A stretch of 64,000 nucleotides of DNA, from the NCBI GenBank assembly GCA_036419695.1, contig CP143946.1, forward strand, positions 352,501-416,500, written 5' to 3'. Position 1 is the stretch's first letter. Each line of letters starts with the position of its first letter. Shown here piece after piece: positions 53,156 through 61,956 of the stretch. The stretch is from [Clostridium] symbiosum (lineage in GTDB: Bacteria > Bacillota > Clostridia > Lachnospirales > Lachnospiraceae). Under the pieces are notes generated by a model. That model searched no databases and had not been told where the DNA came from. It saw only the letters and a list, made by a program, of their open reading frames with translations. The position numbers and the translations under genes were made by a program.

Positions 53156-53326
53156 TTATGCCTGCTCAATTGCGCCTGTAGGACATGAACCAGCACAGCT
53201 ACCGCAGTCGATGCATGCATCGGCATCGATTTCGTACTTGCTGTCTCCCTGTGAGATAGCGCCTACTGGACAGTCTCCAGCACAAGCACCGCAGCTAACG
53301 CATGTATCTGTAATTACATATGCCAT
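53156..53326 (-). CDS. 2[4Fe-4S] ferredoxin
   Basis: Encodes 56 residues, the standard clostridial length: MAYVITDTCVSCGACAGDCP, then CIDCGSCAGSCPTGAIEQA. Two CxxCxxCxxxC(P) clusters. Low-potential electron carrier that could serve the [FeFe] hydrogenase whose maturation genes lie upstream in the window. TAAAGGAGGT precedes the start. The gene is small enough to be missed by length filters. Confidence 0.97.
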   Translation of the reverse strand: MAYVITDTCVSCGACAGDCPVGAISQGDSKYEIDADACIDCGSCAGSCPTGAIEQA

Positions 53327-53363
53327 GATTAAGTACCTCCTTTAGAATTTAACTTTTGCATTT

Positions 53364-53392
53364 ATTCTATACTATTACTGGGAATTATTCAA
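53364..53392 (-). promoter_or_regulatory. Ferredoxin promoter
   Basis: On the minus strand TTGAAT, 17-nt spacer, TAGAAT, about 38 nt before the start codon. The remaining gap to the DUF1858 gene (53393-53667) has a TATAAT near 53536 and a hairpin CGGTTTCTGCG/CGTAGAAATCG (about 53563-53589) in its probable leader, but no gene. Confidence 0.7.
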
Positions 53393-53667
53393 GAAGAAAT
53401 TACTGTATTTTATGTTTAAAAATAGGAGCAATGCGCAAAATAAGGAATACAGGTAATTTTATTTCTTGCCAAGCCTGTGGAAAAGTATTATAGTATGGAT
53501 AGATATAACTGTTAAAAGATTCAGAACAGTTATGATATAATGTGCGCAACGCGGACATTATGCGCATATCGGTTTCTGCGTGCACCGTAGAAATCGGGCG
53601 CTGAATTCCGTCGGAGACTCATAATCACGACGTGAATATGATATTTTACAAAAGGAGGTTAAGAAAC

Positions 53668-53868
53668 ATGCAGGTTAGTAAAGATATGTTAATCGGCCAG
53701 CTTCTCATGGTAGACGAAGGCATTGCCCCGATTCTTATGAGAGCAGGTATGCATTGTCTGGGATGCCCTTCCGCACAGGGAGAATCTCTTGAGGAAGCTT
53801 GCTATGTCCATGGAATCCAAGTGGATACGGTAGTTTCTGCAATTAACGAGTACCTTGCTGCGAAATAA
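53668..53868 (+). CDS. DUF1858 domain protein
   Basis: Encodes 66 residues starting MQVSKDMLIGQLLMVDEGIA, with the conserved HCLGCPSAQGESLEEAC near residues 29-45. This is the small hybrid-cluster-associated DUF1858 fold; the two Cys may bind a metal or a cluster. Start 53668 follows AAAGGAGG. Function unknown. Confidence 0.9.
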   Translation: MQVSKDMLIGQLLMVDEGIAPILMRAGMHCLGCPSAQGESLEEACYVHGIQVDTVVSAINEYLAAK

Positions 53869-53886
53869 GAACAGCAGGATTTGAAT

Positions 53887-53934
53887 AAAAAAGACTTTCG
53901 TCAAAGGCCAGTCCTCTGTACGGAAGTCTTTTTT
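53887..53934. terminator. Bidirectional terminator between DUF1858 gene and mecA
   Basis: AAAAAAGACTTTCG pairs with CGGAAGTCTTTTTT across a loop of about 20 nt. Confidence 0.88.
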
Positions 53935-53972
53935 ATTATTTCTTTTACTGTAAAAGAGTTCTTCATGGTGAC

Positions 53973-54719
53973 CTACAGGTTCGAAAGCGTCTGCAGGGCA
54001 CGGTCTTTTACGATGATTTCATAGTGTTCCTGATAGTAGGCTTCAACAGCAGGGTCTGCTTTCAGAGTGCTGCCGTACTCTGACAGGAGGTTACAGATTC
54101 GTTTGAAGGAGTCATTGTCTTCCTCCTGCTCTCTGATGACCAGATAATAGCGGTTGTTCTTCGTATTCTTGTAGAGCGTATTGGCTCCGTCAAACACTTG
54201 TCCTGCTATTCTGGCGGCATGACAAACCTGATCCAGGTTGTCAAAAGTAAAGAAACGGACAGAGGGCTGGCCGTCGGAGGAGGTTTGCTCCACATTCTTT
54301 AATCCTGCGGCAGCGGAAAGCGGGGAAGGCGCTGCATCACCGGCAGTCTTGGAGGTAAAGAGACCAAGAATTCCGTCAGCTCCTTCTAACAGTTCGCTGG
54401 CCAGCGAGGACAGGGATTCTTCTTCCTCGGCCATTGGAGAAAATTTGGAAAAACGGGTGTCCAGTTCTTCCGGATCTTCTATCTTTGTAATGATAAGCAT
54501 TATACTCTCATTGGACAGCGGAATCGCTTCCACCATCAACGGAATGTCTTCTGCTTCGAAACCTACTTCGTTGGAAGCCTTCTGAATCATCTCACGGAAA
54601 AGCTTCTTTGCTTTTTCGCTGCCATAGGCTAATTCACCCAGATTCAGGTCGCGTACACTTAAGTCAAAACTGGAAAGTGTACAACGAATCTGGTTTTCAT
54701 TGATACGTTCGATTTTCAT
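53973..54719 (-). CDS. mecA: Adaptor protein MecA
   Basis: Encodes 248 residues. N-terminal substrate-binding domain (MKIERINENQIRCTLSSFDL, ending near residue 90), an acidic Ser/Ala-rich linker (about 90-145) and the C-terminal ClpC-binding domain (FFTFDNLDQVCHAARIAGQV). Delivers proteins to ClpCP for degradation. AAGACAAGGAAGTGAGCC upstream. Confidence 0.95.
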   Translation of the reverse strand: MKIERINENQIRCTLSSFDLSVRDLNLGELAYGSEKAKKLFREMIQKASNEVGFEAEDIPLMVEAIPLSNESIMLIITKIEDPEELDTRFSKFSPMAEEEESLSSLASELLEGADGILGLFTSKTAGDAAPSPLSAAAGLKNVEQTSSDGQPSVRFFTFDNLDQVCHAARIAGQVFDGANTLYKNTKNNRYYLVIREQEEDNDSFKRICNLLSEYGSTLKADPAVEAYYQEHYEIIVKDRALQTLSNL

Positions 54720-54875
54720 AGGCTCACTTCCTTGTCTTTTCAGGTTAAAAGTACCAAGCTTACATATTCAATATACTATATAATATAAGCAATTGGCAAT
54801 TCATATATGAAAAAAATTTATTAAAATTTATGGAAGCATGGCTTAAAACGGCAAAAAGACCGCAAATCGCGGTAT

Positions 54876-55454
54876 TTAAGCCAAAAGGTTTCTGGCGATC
54901 TCCATTGTTGTCTTGTCCGCGATCTCCGCAATCTGTTCCCGTGGTTCTTTCATCCCCGTATCAATCCACCGTTTTAATACGCCGGTCAGGCCGTAAGTGA
55001 TGAATTCCAGAAAGTAAGCCAGCATGACTTCGCTGATATTTGGATACTGTTTCGTGATGACAACGGTTCCATTATCGGAAATCAGCTGATGGAAACGGTT
55101 TACAAAATCATTGGAGGCCGTATTTTCGAAAAGTATTTTGCAGATTTTTGTGTTCTGTTCAATGTAGTGGATGATGGGAAGCAGCACCGGAAGGAGCGAG
55201 CCCTTCCTGGGACCCTTCAGATATGCGTCGATCATCTCCTGAAAATCGCTCAGAACGTCGGACTCCATCTTCTGAAGGAGGTCATAGGTGTCCGAATAGT
55301 GCAGATAAAATGTCCCTCTGTTGAGGTCGGCCCTGTCGGTGATGTCCTTTACCGAAATATTCTTAAAATCTTTCTCCGTCATCAGTTCCACCAGACTGTC
55401 CTTCAGCATTTTCTGGGTCCGGCGGATTCTTCGATCCTGTTTTTGTCCGTCCAT
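54876..55454 (-). CDS. TetR-family transcriptional regulator
   Basis: Encodes 192 residues. N-terminal helix-turn-helix (FKNISVKDITDRADLNRGTF followed by YLHY). A longer in-frame ORF begins at 55667, but ATG 55454, with AAAGGAGATACG upstream, fits the family. Divergent from the MMPL exporter operon, whose promoter is covered by a long palindrome, so it is likely the repressor of that operon. Confidence 0.93.
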   Translation of the reverse strand: MDGQKQDRRIRRTQKMLKDSLVELMTEKDFKNISVKDITDRADLNRGTFYLHYSDTYDLLQKMESDVLSDFQEMIDAYLKGPRKGSLLPVLLPIIHYIEQNTKICKILFENTASNDFVNRFHQLISDNGTVVITKQYPNISEVMLAYFLEFITYGLTGVLKRWIDTGMKEPREQIAEIADKTTMEIARNLLA

Positions 55455-55611
55455 ATATCGTATCTCCTTTGAAAGTATGTGTATAAAATAAGAGTTACTG
55501 TTCTCTCCGTACGCAGTAACAACCAGGTGAACAATTATGGAAAATATAGCCATTAATGTACACGTAACCGGGTCCGTGGCCACTATTGAATCAGGCGGGG
55601 ACTTTTGATTA

Positions 55612-55664
55612 TTGAAACTTATTGACATTTGAATTATAATACACATGTGTTCAAAAGTCAATAA
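55612..55664 (+). promoter_or_regulatory. Promoter of the MMPL operon with overlapping palindrome
   Basis: TTGAAA (55612-55617), 17-nt spacer, TATAAT (55635-55640). An imperfect inverted repeat covers it: TTATTGACATTTGAAT (55619-55634) against GTTCAAAAGTCAATAA (55649-55664). This is the expected layout for a TetR-type operator blocking the -10 region. The neighbouring TTGACA within the left arm is only 7 nt from TATAAT and cannot be its -35. Confidence 0.8.
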
Positions 55665-55705
55665 CAATACAATAAACGAAAATAAAACAATAATGGAGAA
55701 CGCAT

Positions 55706-57955
55706 ATGAAAAACGACAACGGTTTTTTTGACAGGATCATCCAGATTATTGTATACAAAGGAAAAATAATAGAAAAAGTGTTCTTCATTTTCACATTGAT
55801 CTGTGCGCTCTGCTTTCCGCTTGTCGGAGTGAATTACGACCTGAGCAAATACCTGCCGGAGTCGGCTCCTACAAAACAGGCGTTGGACGTGATGGAGGAC
55901 GAGTTCGGATATCCAGGCATGGCCAGAGTAATGGTGAAGGACGTGTCACTGCAGGAGGCAAAACATATCCGCGATCAGATTTCGGAGCTGGACGGCGTGG
56001 ATATGGTAATCGGCCCCGATGTGACGACGAATGTCTATATGGGGGCCTCCTTCCTGACCCAGAGCATGACGGATCTGATGTCGATTGACGCCCTGTCCAT
56101 GGATGATTATTACCGGGATGGGAACGCCGTAATGGACATTGTTTTTACCGAAGGGGACGGCGATCCGCAAACGAAGGCGGCAATCCGCAGAATATACGGG
56201 ATTGTTGGAAAAGACCGAGGCTGCTTTGCCGGCAGTGCGGTTTCATCCAAAGAGCGTGAGGAATCCATCACCAGGGAGATTGCCATCGCAATTGCCATGT
56301 CCCTCGTGATTATCTGGCTGATTCTCACATTGACCACGACTTCCTGGGTGGAGCCGGTTCTGTTTATCTTTGTCATGATTGTTGCCATTATTTTAAATAT
56401 GGGGTCCAATCTTATCTTCGGCAGTATATCATTTTTCACGTTTTCCACTGCGGCGATTCTTCAGCTGGCCGTGTCGATGGACTACTCCATTTTCCTGCTT
56501 CACACTTTTACCGGATATAAAAACAAGGGGATGGAAATCCACGGGGCCATGGAGGAGGCGGTCAGGGAGGCGTGCAGTTCGATACTCGCCAGCGGCGCCA
56601 CCACGATTGTCGGGTTCCTTGTCCTTGTCAGCATGCAGTTTACAATCGGCCGGGATGTCGGCCTGGTGCTTACAAAGGGCATTATATGCAGCCTGCTTAC
56701 CGTGCTGCTCCTGATGCCGACCCTGATACTGAAGTTTGACGCAAAGATTGTGAAAACGGCTCACCGGCCGTTCCTGCCGCCCTTTGACCGGTTTGCAAAG
56801 CTGATGCACAAAATCCGCCATCCGGTCTTTCTGATGGCCGCCGTTCTGGCTGTACCCTGTTATTTCGGGCAGGCGATGAATGTGTTTTATTACGGTGACG
56901 ATGCGATCGGGGTCGGGCCAGGGACGAGGGTTTATGAGGATACACATGAGATTAACGGTATTTTCGGCAAATCCAATGTCATGATCGGAATTGTGCCCAA
57001 CGGTTCCGTGGTGACGGAGAGGGAACTGACGGAGGCGCTTGAGGATCTGGATTTTGTAAACTATGCGCTGTCCATGTCGGGAACCATGCCGTCCGGCCTG
57101 CCGGAACGTTTTCTGCCACAGTCCCTGAAGGAGGAACTGCGGACGGAGCGGTACGCCAGAATTATGATTTCCATGGATACGGCGCAGGAGAGCGACTATG
57201 CATTCGAATGCAGCCGGAAACTCCAGGAGACGGTAAAAGAGTTTTACCCGGAGGACGCCTATGTGATAGGAATGACGCCGACCACAATCGATATCAAGGA
57301 AATCCTGACGGCCGATTACAACAGGGTATCGATTCTTTCCCTGGCCGGCGTGGCCCTGGTGGTTTTTGTTACCTTCCAGACGCCGCTGATTCCGATTCTC
57401 GTTATTATTCCGATCGAGGTGGCCATTTATCTGAATATGACGATTCCCTATGTGCTGGGGGACAGCGTGATCTATATCGGCTACATTGTAGTCAGCTGTC
57501 TGCAGCTGGGGGCCACGATTGATTACTCGATTCTCATGACGAATAATTATCTGGCATTCCGCAAAGAGATGGGGAACCGGGAGGCCGCGGTTGCCGCCAT
57601 AACAAAGAGTACTCTTTCCATTGTCACGTCGGGAGGGATTCTGACCGTGGTCGGCTACCTTCTGTACTTCACCTCTTCCATCCAGGCTATCTCGCAGGTG
57701 GGCAGGCTCGTGGGCCGCGGGGCAATGCTCAGCATGGTTCTCGTGCTGTCCCTGCTTCCTGCCCTGCTGAGCGCCTTTGATAAGCCGATCAGGCGGCAGC
57801 AGATGAAAGCGGCCGGACGCAGGGAGCGGAGGATGAAAAGGAGGATGGAAAAGAAAGCGGCTGGAACCGAAGTGGCTGAAACAAAGCCGTGCGAAGTAAA
57901 ACCGTGTGAAGTAAAACCGGAACGAGAAGGAGGGGAAAGCCATGAAGAGAAATAA
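55706..57955 (+). CDS. MMPL/RND-family membrane exporter
   Basis: Encodes 749 residues. Two repeats of an RND-like unit: TM1 (about 22-42), a large outer loop, then TM2-6 (about 190-360), repeated in the second half (TM7 near 385, TM8-12 about 545-710). Acidic or hydrophobic core motifs such as AVSMDYSIFLLH and GATIDYSILMTNNY are typical MMPL. The C-terminal tail is Lys/Arg/Glu-rich. No membrane-fusion protein is present; the next gene, overlapping by 14 nt, is a secreted coiled-coil protein that probably works with it. Confidence 0.93.
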   Translation: MKNDNGFFDRIIQIIVYKGKIIEKVFFIFTLICALCFPLVGVNYDLSKYLPESAPTKQALDVMEDEFGYPGMARVMVKDVSLQEAKHIRDQISELDGVDMVIGPDVTTNVYMGASFLTQSMTDLMSIDALSMDDYYRDGNAVMDIVFTEGDGDPQTKAAIRRIYGIVGKDRGCFAGSAVSSKEREESITREIAIAIAMSLVIIWLILTLTTTSWVEPVLFIFVMIVAIILNMGSNLIFGSISFFTFSTAAILQLAVSMDYSIFLLHTFTGYKNKGMEIHGAMEEAVREACSSILASGATTIVGFLVLVSMQFTIGRDVGLVLTKGIICSLLTVLLLMPTLILKFDAKIVKTAHRPFLPPFDRFAKLMHKIRHPVFLMAAVLAVPCYFGQAMNVFYYGDDAIGVGPGTRVYEDTHEINGIFGKSNVMIGIVPNGSVVTERELTEALEDLDFVNYALSMSGTMPSGLPERFLPQSLKEELRTERYARIMISMDTAQESDYAFECSRKLQETVKEFYPEDAYVIGMTPTTIDIKEILTADYNRVSILSLAGVALVVFVTFQTPLIPILVIIPIEVAIYLNMTIPYVLGDSVIYIGYIVVSCLQLGATIDYSILMTNNYLAFRKEMGNREAAVAAITKSTLSIVTSGGILTVVGYLLYFTSSIQAISQVGRLVGRGAMLSMVLVLSLLPALLSAFDKPIRRQQMKAAGRRERRMKRRMEKKAAGTEVAETKPCEVKPCEVKPEREGGESHEEK

Positions 57956-60182
57956 ACGCATTATGTCGGCGGTGCTGGCGGCCGTTCTGGGGCTTGGGAC
58001 GGTGCTGACGGCCGGGGCCGCCGCAGACGAACCCGTCTGCGACGAGACTCTTTATGTCACCCTGAACCAGTACGGGGAAATCAGGGAGAGCAGCGTCGTC
58101 AAGGGATATACGGTTAACGGCTGCAGCAGGATTGAGGATTACGGTACATATGACGGGATTACCAATATGACGGATCACTCCGAGCCATCGGTTGATGGCG
58201 GGAAAGTGACTTTTGAACTTGAGAAACCAGCGGATCGTTTCTATTTTGAGGGTGTCACCCAGGTGAAAGAGGAAGAGCTGCCATGGACGATCCGGGTGGG
58301 ATACCGCCTGAACGGTCAGGAGAAAAAGGCAGAGGAACTGGCCGGGGCGGCAGGACTGATCGAAATTAATGTAGATTTACTTCCCAATAAAAGGATTTCT
58401 GACTATTACCGGAACAATATGACTCTGATGGCCACAACCGTGGTGGACATGGATAAAAACCTGAGCCTGGAAGCGGAGGGGACACAGATACAGGCGATGG
58501 GGAATCTGAATGCGGTTTTGTTTTTTGCCCTGCCGGGGGAGGAACAGCACTATTCCATCCGGATCGGAACCAATGATTTTAAATTCAGCGGTCTGGTATT
58601 TACGATGGTTCCCCTTACGGTTGCACAGCTTGACAAGGTTGAGGATATCAGGGATGCCAAAGAGACGCTGGAAGATTCGGCCGATTCCATCAGTGAGAGC
58701 CTGGATGTCATATTTAATACACTGGACGGAATGCAGACGAGCATGACGGATGCAGCGGACGGAATCAGGGGGCTGAATGAGACGAGGGAGATTTTTGCCG
58801 GTTCGAAGGCCCAGGTCTACGATGCGGCGGATGTGGCAATCGGCAATATGGACGCCCTGGCCCAGAAGTTTGCCCCATTTTCCACTCATATGAAGGAGGC
58901 CCGGGATCTTCTGAACGATTTAAACCTGGATATCAGCGATCTGGTGGAATCCCTGGATGAACTGTCTCCTCTGCTGTCGGAACTCAGACACGACGTGGCG
59001 GGCCTGAGAAATGATATGGATGATTTGAGGGAAGCCATCAACCACCCCGCGGTGGATATGGCGGCGGAGAGCATCGGACGCCAGATGGAGAAGACAAAAT
59101 CGGATTTGGAGAACCTGAAAGTGTCCCAGCGTGAGCTGAGCGGCGCAGTCGCAGGGCTTGCGGACGCAATCCCGAGCCTGATTGCATCTGCCGGGGCGGT
59201 GAAAACAAAAGCTTCCGCGCTGGTGGACCGGGAGGAACTGGAAGAACTGGCCGAAGAGCTGGAAGATGCAGGAATCTTCGACGAGGATGAGGCGGCTTCC
59301 TATTTGTTCAACAACATGGATTACACGATTGATGAGATAGATACGCTTGTGGCATACCTGATGCCGGAAAATGACCGTGCGGCAACGGCTTCCGAGGCCA
59401 GCAGGGCCGGCCAGGCGGGGTTGAAGGATGCATTGGACGCCATTGTGGAGGGGGTGGACGGCACAATCGGAAACACCAGCCTGACGGACGACGTGGAGGC
59501 TCTGATTACACAGTCTGAGACGATATTGCAGGTTCTGGCTGCACAGAGGGGAAATATTTCCGGTGCGCTTAAAAATCTACGGGATATCGCGGGCACGGCA
59601 GCGGACATCTGTGACGCAGCGGACGATGTTATCAGCTCCGTGGACACTATTAACAGGACGGTCAACGAACACCACGATGAAATCCTGTCCACGCTGAACG
59701 ACATGGGGGAACTGACAGACAGCGCCTACAACAGCTTGATATCCCTGACGGTGTTCAGCACGGCTTTGGAAAACCAGTTAAAGAGCATAAGCGACCCGCT
59801 GAACAGCAGTACCAAACAGACGCTGACCGGTCTGGCGGGCATCCTGGACGATGCAGGAGAAGGCCTGGGCCAGACAAACGTCTTAAGGAGCGCTAAAAAC
59901 ACAATCAAGGACATGATAGACGACAAGTGGGATGAGTACACCACCGAAGACACCACAATCCTGAACGTGGATCCGGATGCCGCGCCGGTCTCCTTTACCT
60001 CCACAAGAAACCCGTCCCCGCGCACAATCCAGATCGTGCTGCGGACTGAGGAAATCAAAGAGGAAAAGGTAAAAAGCGGGAACAGTGTGGACGAAGAATT
60101 TCACTCGGACGGGAGTATTTTCCACCGGATTGCGAATATTTTCAGGAGGATATGGGAGCTGATAGAGGGATTATTTCGTTGA
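57942..60182 (+). CDS. Large secreted coiled-coil protein partnered with the MMPL exporter
   Basis: Encodes 746 residues. Signal peptide (KRNKRIMSAVLAAVLGLGTV, cut near AGAAADEP), an N-terminal beta-rich domain (about 35-225), then long helical stretches (about 230-680) with heptad patterning and several LxxLxxDI, LREAI and LAELAEEL-type segments, and an amphipathic C-terminal end with IFHRIANIFRRIWELIEGLF. Resembles YhgE/Pip-like or MMPL-associated proteins in layout, but no known family is certain. The ribosome site AGGAGGGGAAAG lies inside the exporter gene. Its role may be as an extracellular adaptor for the exporter. Confidence 0.8.
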   Translation: MKRNKRIMSAVLAAVLGLGTVLTAGAAADEPVCDETLYVTLNQYGEIRESSVVKGYTVNGCSRIEDYGTYDGITNMTDHSEPSVDGGKVTFELEKPADRFYFEGVTQVKEEELPWTIRVGYRLNGQEKKAEELAGAAGLIEINVDLLPNKRISDYYRNNMTLMATTVVDMDKNLSLEAEGTQIQAMGNLNAVLFFALPGEEQHYSIRIGTNDFKFSGLVFTMVPLTVAQLDKVEDIRDAKETLEDSADSISESLDVIFNTLDGMQTSMTDAADGIRGLNETREIFAGSKAQVYDAADVAIGNMDALAQKFAPFSTHMKEARDLLNDLNLDISDLVESLDELSPLLSELRHDVAGLRNDMDDLREAINHPAVDMAAESIGRQMEKTKSDLENLKVSQRELSGAVAGLADAIPSLIASAGAVKTKASALVDREELEELAEELEDAGIFDEDEAASYLFNNMDYTIDEIDTLVAYLMPENDRAATASEASRAGQAGLKDALDAIVEGVDGTIGNTSLTDDVEALITQSETILQVLAAQRGNISGALKNLRDIAGTAADICDAADDVISSVDTINRTVNEHHDEILSTLNDMGELTDSAYNSLISLTVFSTALENQLKSISDPLNSSTKQTLTGLAGILDDAGEGLGQTNVLRSAKNTIKDMIDDKWDEYTTEDTTILNVDPDAAPVSFTSTRNPSPRTIQIVLRTEEIKEEKVKSGNSVDEEFHSDGSIFHRIANIFRRIWELIEGLFR

Positions 60183-60229
60183 AAGGCAGGGATGCCTGGG
60201 GGATGGCGGACGGGGGAGGTATTTGATGA

Positions 60230-60278
60230 GTCTTCAGTCCCGGGGAAAGGGGGCGGGGGGAGCGACGGGACTGAAGAC
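60230..60278 (+). terminator. Hairpin after the MMPL operon
   Basis: GTCTTCAGTCCCG pairs perfectly with CGGGACTGAAGAC around a G-rich loop of 23 nt. It lacks a T-run, so termination is likely but not certain. Confidence 0.6.
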
Positions 60279-60331
60279 AGCGTAGGGATCGGCCCCGTCC
60301 TCATGTTTTATAAAAAATTTTTAAAAAGAGG

Positions 60332-60360
60332 TTGTAAATCCCTCTCTAATGTATTAGAAT
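60332..60360 (+). promoter_or_regulatory. Promoter upstream of the kinase gene
   Basis: TTGTAA, 17-nt spacer, TAGAAT. The expected transcript start near 60367 lies only about 7 nt before the GTG 60374 start codon. Confidence 0.65.
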
Positions 60361-60373
60361 GAAGCTCTGAGAA

Positions 60374-61897
60374 GTGATATTTCCGAAGGGAGGTGTAAGA
60401 GCAGAAAGCACCATTTTATTTGGAAAATATCAGATATGTCGGGTGATTGGCGGAGGAAGAAGCGGTACCGTTTTTCTGGCGGAGCATCTTGGTCTTGGAG
60501 AATTCCGGGCCATCAAGAGAGTGCCGAAGGGAGACGGAGGTTTTTTCAGGGAGACAGCCGCGCTGAAGGAGCTGAAGCATCCGGGAATCCCGATTATATA
60601 TGACTTGGAAGAGGATTCAAATTATTACTATCTCATCGAAGAATATCTTGAAGGTGAGTCCTTATATGCCCTTGTGAACCGACAGGGCAGTCTGACAGGG
60701 ACAAAGATCGTTTCATATGGAACGGAGCTTTGTCAAATCATGGAGTATCTGCATTCGTTTAAACCCAATCCAATTTTGTATTTAGATCTACAGCCCCATA
60801 ATATTTTAATCTGCAAAGGAACACTGAAGCTGATCGATTTTGATCAGGCCGTTTCAGCTGCCCAGGCCGCGATGCCCGAAAGACGTTACGGGACGCCCGG
60901 TTTTGCCGCTCCGGAACAATATACGGACGGGCCGGTGGATGTAAAGACCGATATCTATGCCATTGGCGCCCTCCTTTTCTATATGTGGAAGGGAAGACTC
61001 CCAGACGTTTACGCAGGCGCTGCATCCAGGGACATACCGTCTGAGGATGAGGGCGTGAGAACGGGAGGCAAAGCGGCGGTAACAGGATGGGAAGAGAGGC
61101 TGGAGGCCATAACAGGGCGGTGTATGAACCGGGACAGCGAAGGGCGTTATGGGGATGTCGGCCAGGTGCTCACGGATCTTATGGAATTAAAACAGGGTGT
61201 TTTCAAAGAAAAGCAAATGTCACTTCTCAGAATTGCTGTAGCATGCAGCAGTCACGGCATGGGGGCAACCCATGTATCTTTAAGCGTATCGTCGTATCTG
61301 ACAAAAAAAGGAATCTCAAATCTGTACCAGGAGAATAATGACTCCGGGGCCGTGTCGTCGATGGCAGGGTATCTGGAGCAAAGCCCGGACCAGTATGGAA
61401 TTTTTCATATGGGAAACTGGGAGCTGAAACCGAGGTATGGAAGCCGCGTCAGGCTGGAACAGCCGGATTATGACGCCGTAGTTGTGGACTTTGGAACTGA
61501 ACTCCAGTCGGTTTTAAAGGAGGAGTGCGATCTTCTCATTCTCGTATGCGGCGGAAAGTGGTGGGAACTTGGGAGATCCATAACGGCGATCCATTATCTG
61601 GCGCAGAACTCAAATCTGCGTGTCATTTTTAATCATATTTCTTCCGGAACGGACATCGTACTGCCGGAAGATATCGCAAGACTCACATATTACAGAATGC
61701 CCTGCTTTACGGCACCCGAGGATACAAACTTCGGACGTTTTTTTGAAGCGGTGGCCGACGGCACAAAAGGCGGGCAAAGAATAAGAAACCTGGCGCAGGA
61801 ACGCACAGGAAAGAGAGAGAGGAAAAGTGCGGTACGGAAAAGGATAACAGGATTTTTCCACATCCCCGCAGAGGCGGACGGAATAAAAGACAGATAG
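60374..61897 (+). CDS. Ser/Thr protein kinase fused to a degenerate ParA/MinD-like domain
   Basis: Encodes up to 507 residues. The kinase domain (about 15-280) has the Gly loop IGGGRSGTVFLAEH, Lys in FRAIKRVPK, catalytic loop LYLDLQPHNIL (HRD replaced by YLD, Lys by Gln), DFG as DFDQ and APE in FAAPEQY. The region 285-470 (RIAVACSSHGMGATHVSLSV, AVVVDFGTELQ) looks like a ParA/MinD/CpaE-like fold without the GKT of the P-loop. GGGAGGT at 60388-60394 has no in-frame ATG, GTG or TTG at the right distance, so the true start is uncertain; GTG 60374 is the only canonical candidate. The stop overlaps the next open frame. Confidence 0.8.
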   Translation: MIFPKGGVRAESTILFGKYQICRVIGGGRSGTVFLAEHLGLGEFRAIKRVPKGDGGFFRETAALKELKHPGIPIIYDLEEDSNYYYLIEEYLEGESLYALVNRQGSLTGTKIVSYGTELCQIMEYLHSFKPNPILYLDLQPHNILICKGTLKLIDFDQAVSAAQAAMPERRYGTPGFAAPEQYTDGPVDVKTDIYAIGALLFYMWKGRLPDVYAGAASRDIPSEDEGVRTGGKAAVTGWEERLEAITGRCMNRDSEGRYGDVGQVLTDLMELKQGVFKEKQMSLLRIAVACSSHGMGATHVSLSVSSYLTKKGISNLYQENNDSGAVSSMAGYLEQSPDQYGIFHMGNWELKPRYGSRVRLEQPDYDAVVVDFGTELQSVLKEECDLLILVCGGKWWELGRSITAIHYLAQNSNLRVIFNHISSGTDIVLPEDIARLTYYRMPCFTAPEDTNFGRFFEAVADGTKGGQRIRNLAQERTGKRERKSAVRKRITGFFHIPAEADGIKDR

Positions 61898-61956
61898 GGA
61901 CAGAGCGCCGCAGGACGGAGCTTATTGGGGTTGCCGGAAGCGGCCGCTGCGTCGGG

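Noticed and set aside
55622..55640. TTGACA and TATAAT read as one promoter
   Set aside because: The spacer is only 7 nt; TTGAAA at 55612 gives the correct 17-nt spacing instead.
56429..57961. 510-codon open frame on the minus strand
   Set aside because: Antisense to the MMPL exporter; the product is His/Arg/Gln-rich without any recognisable domain.
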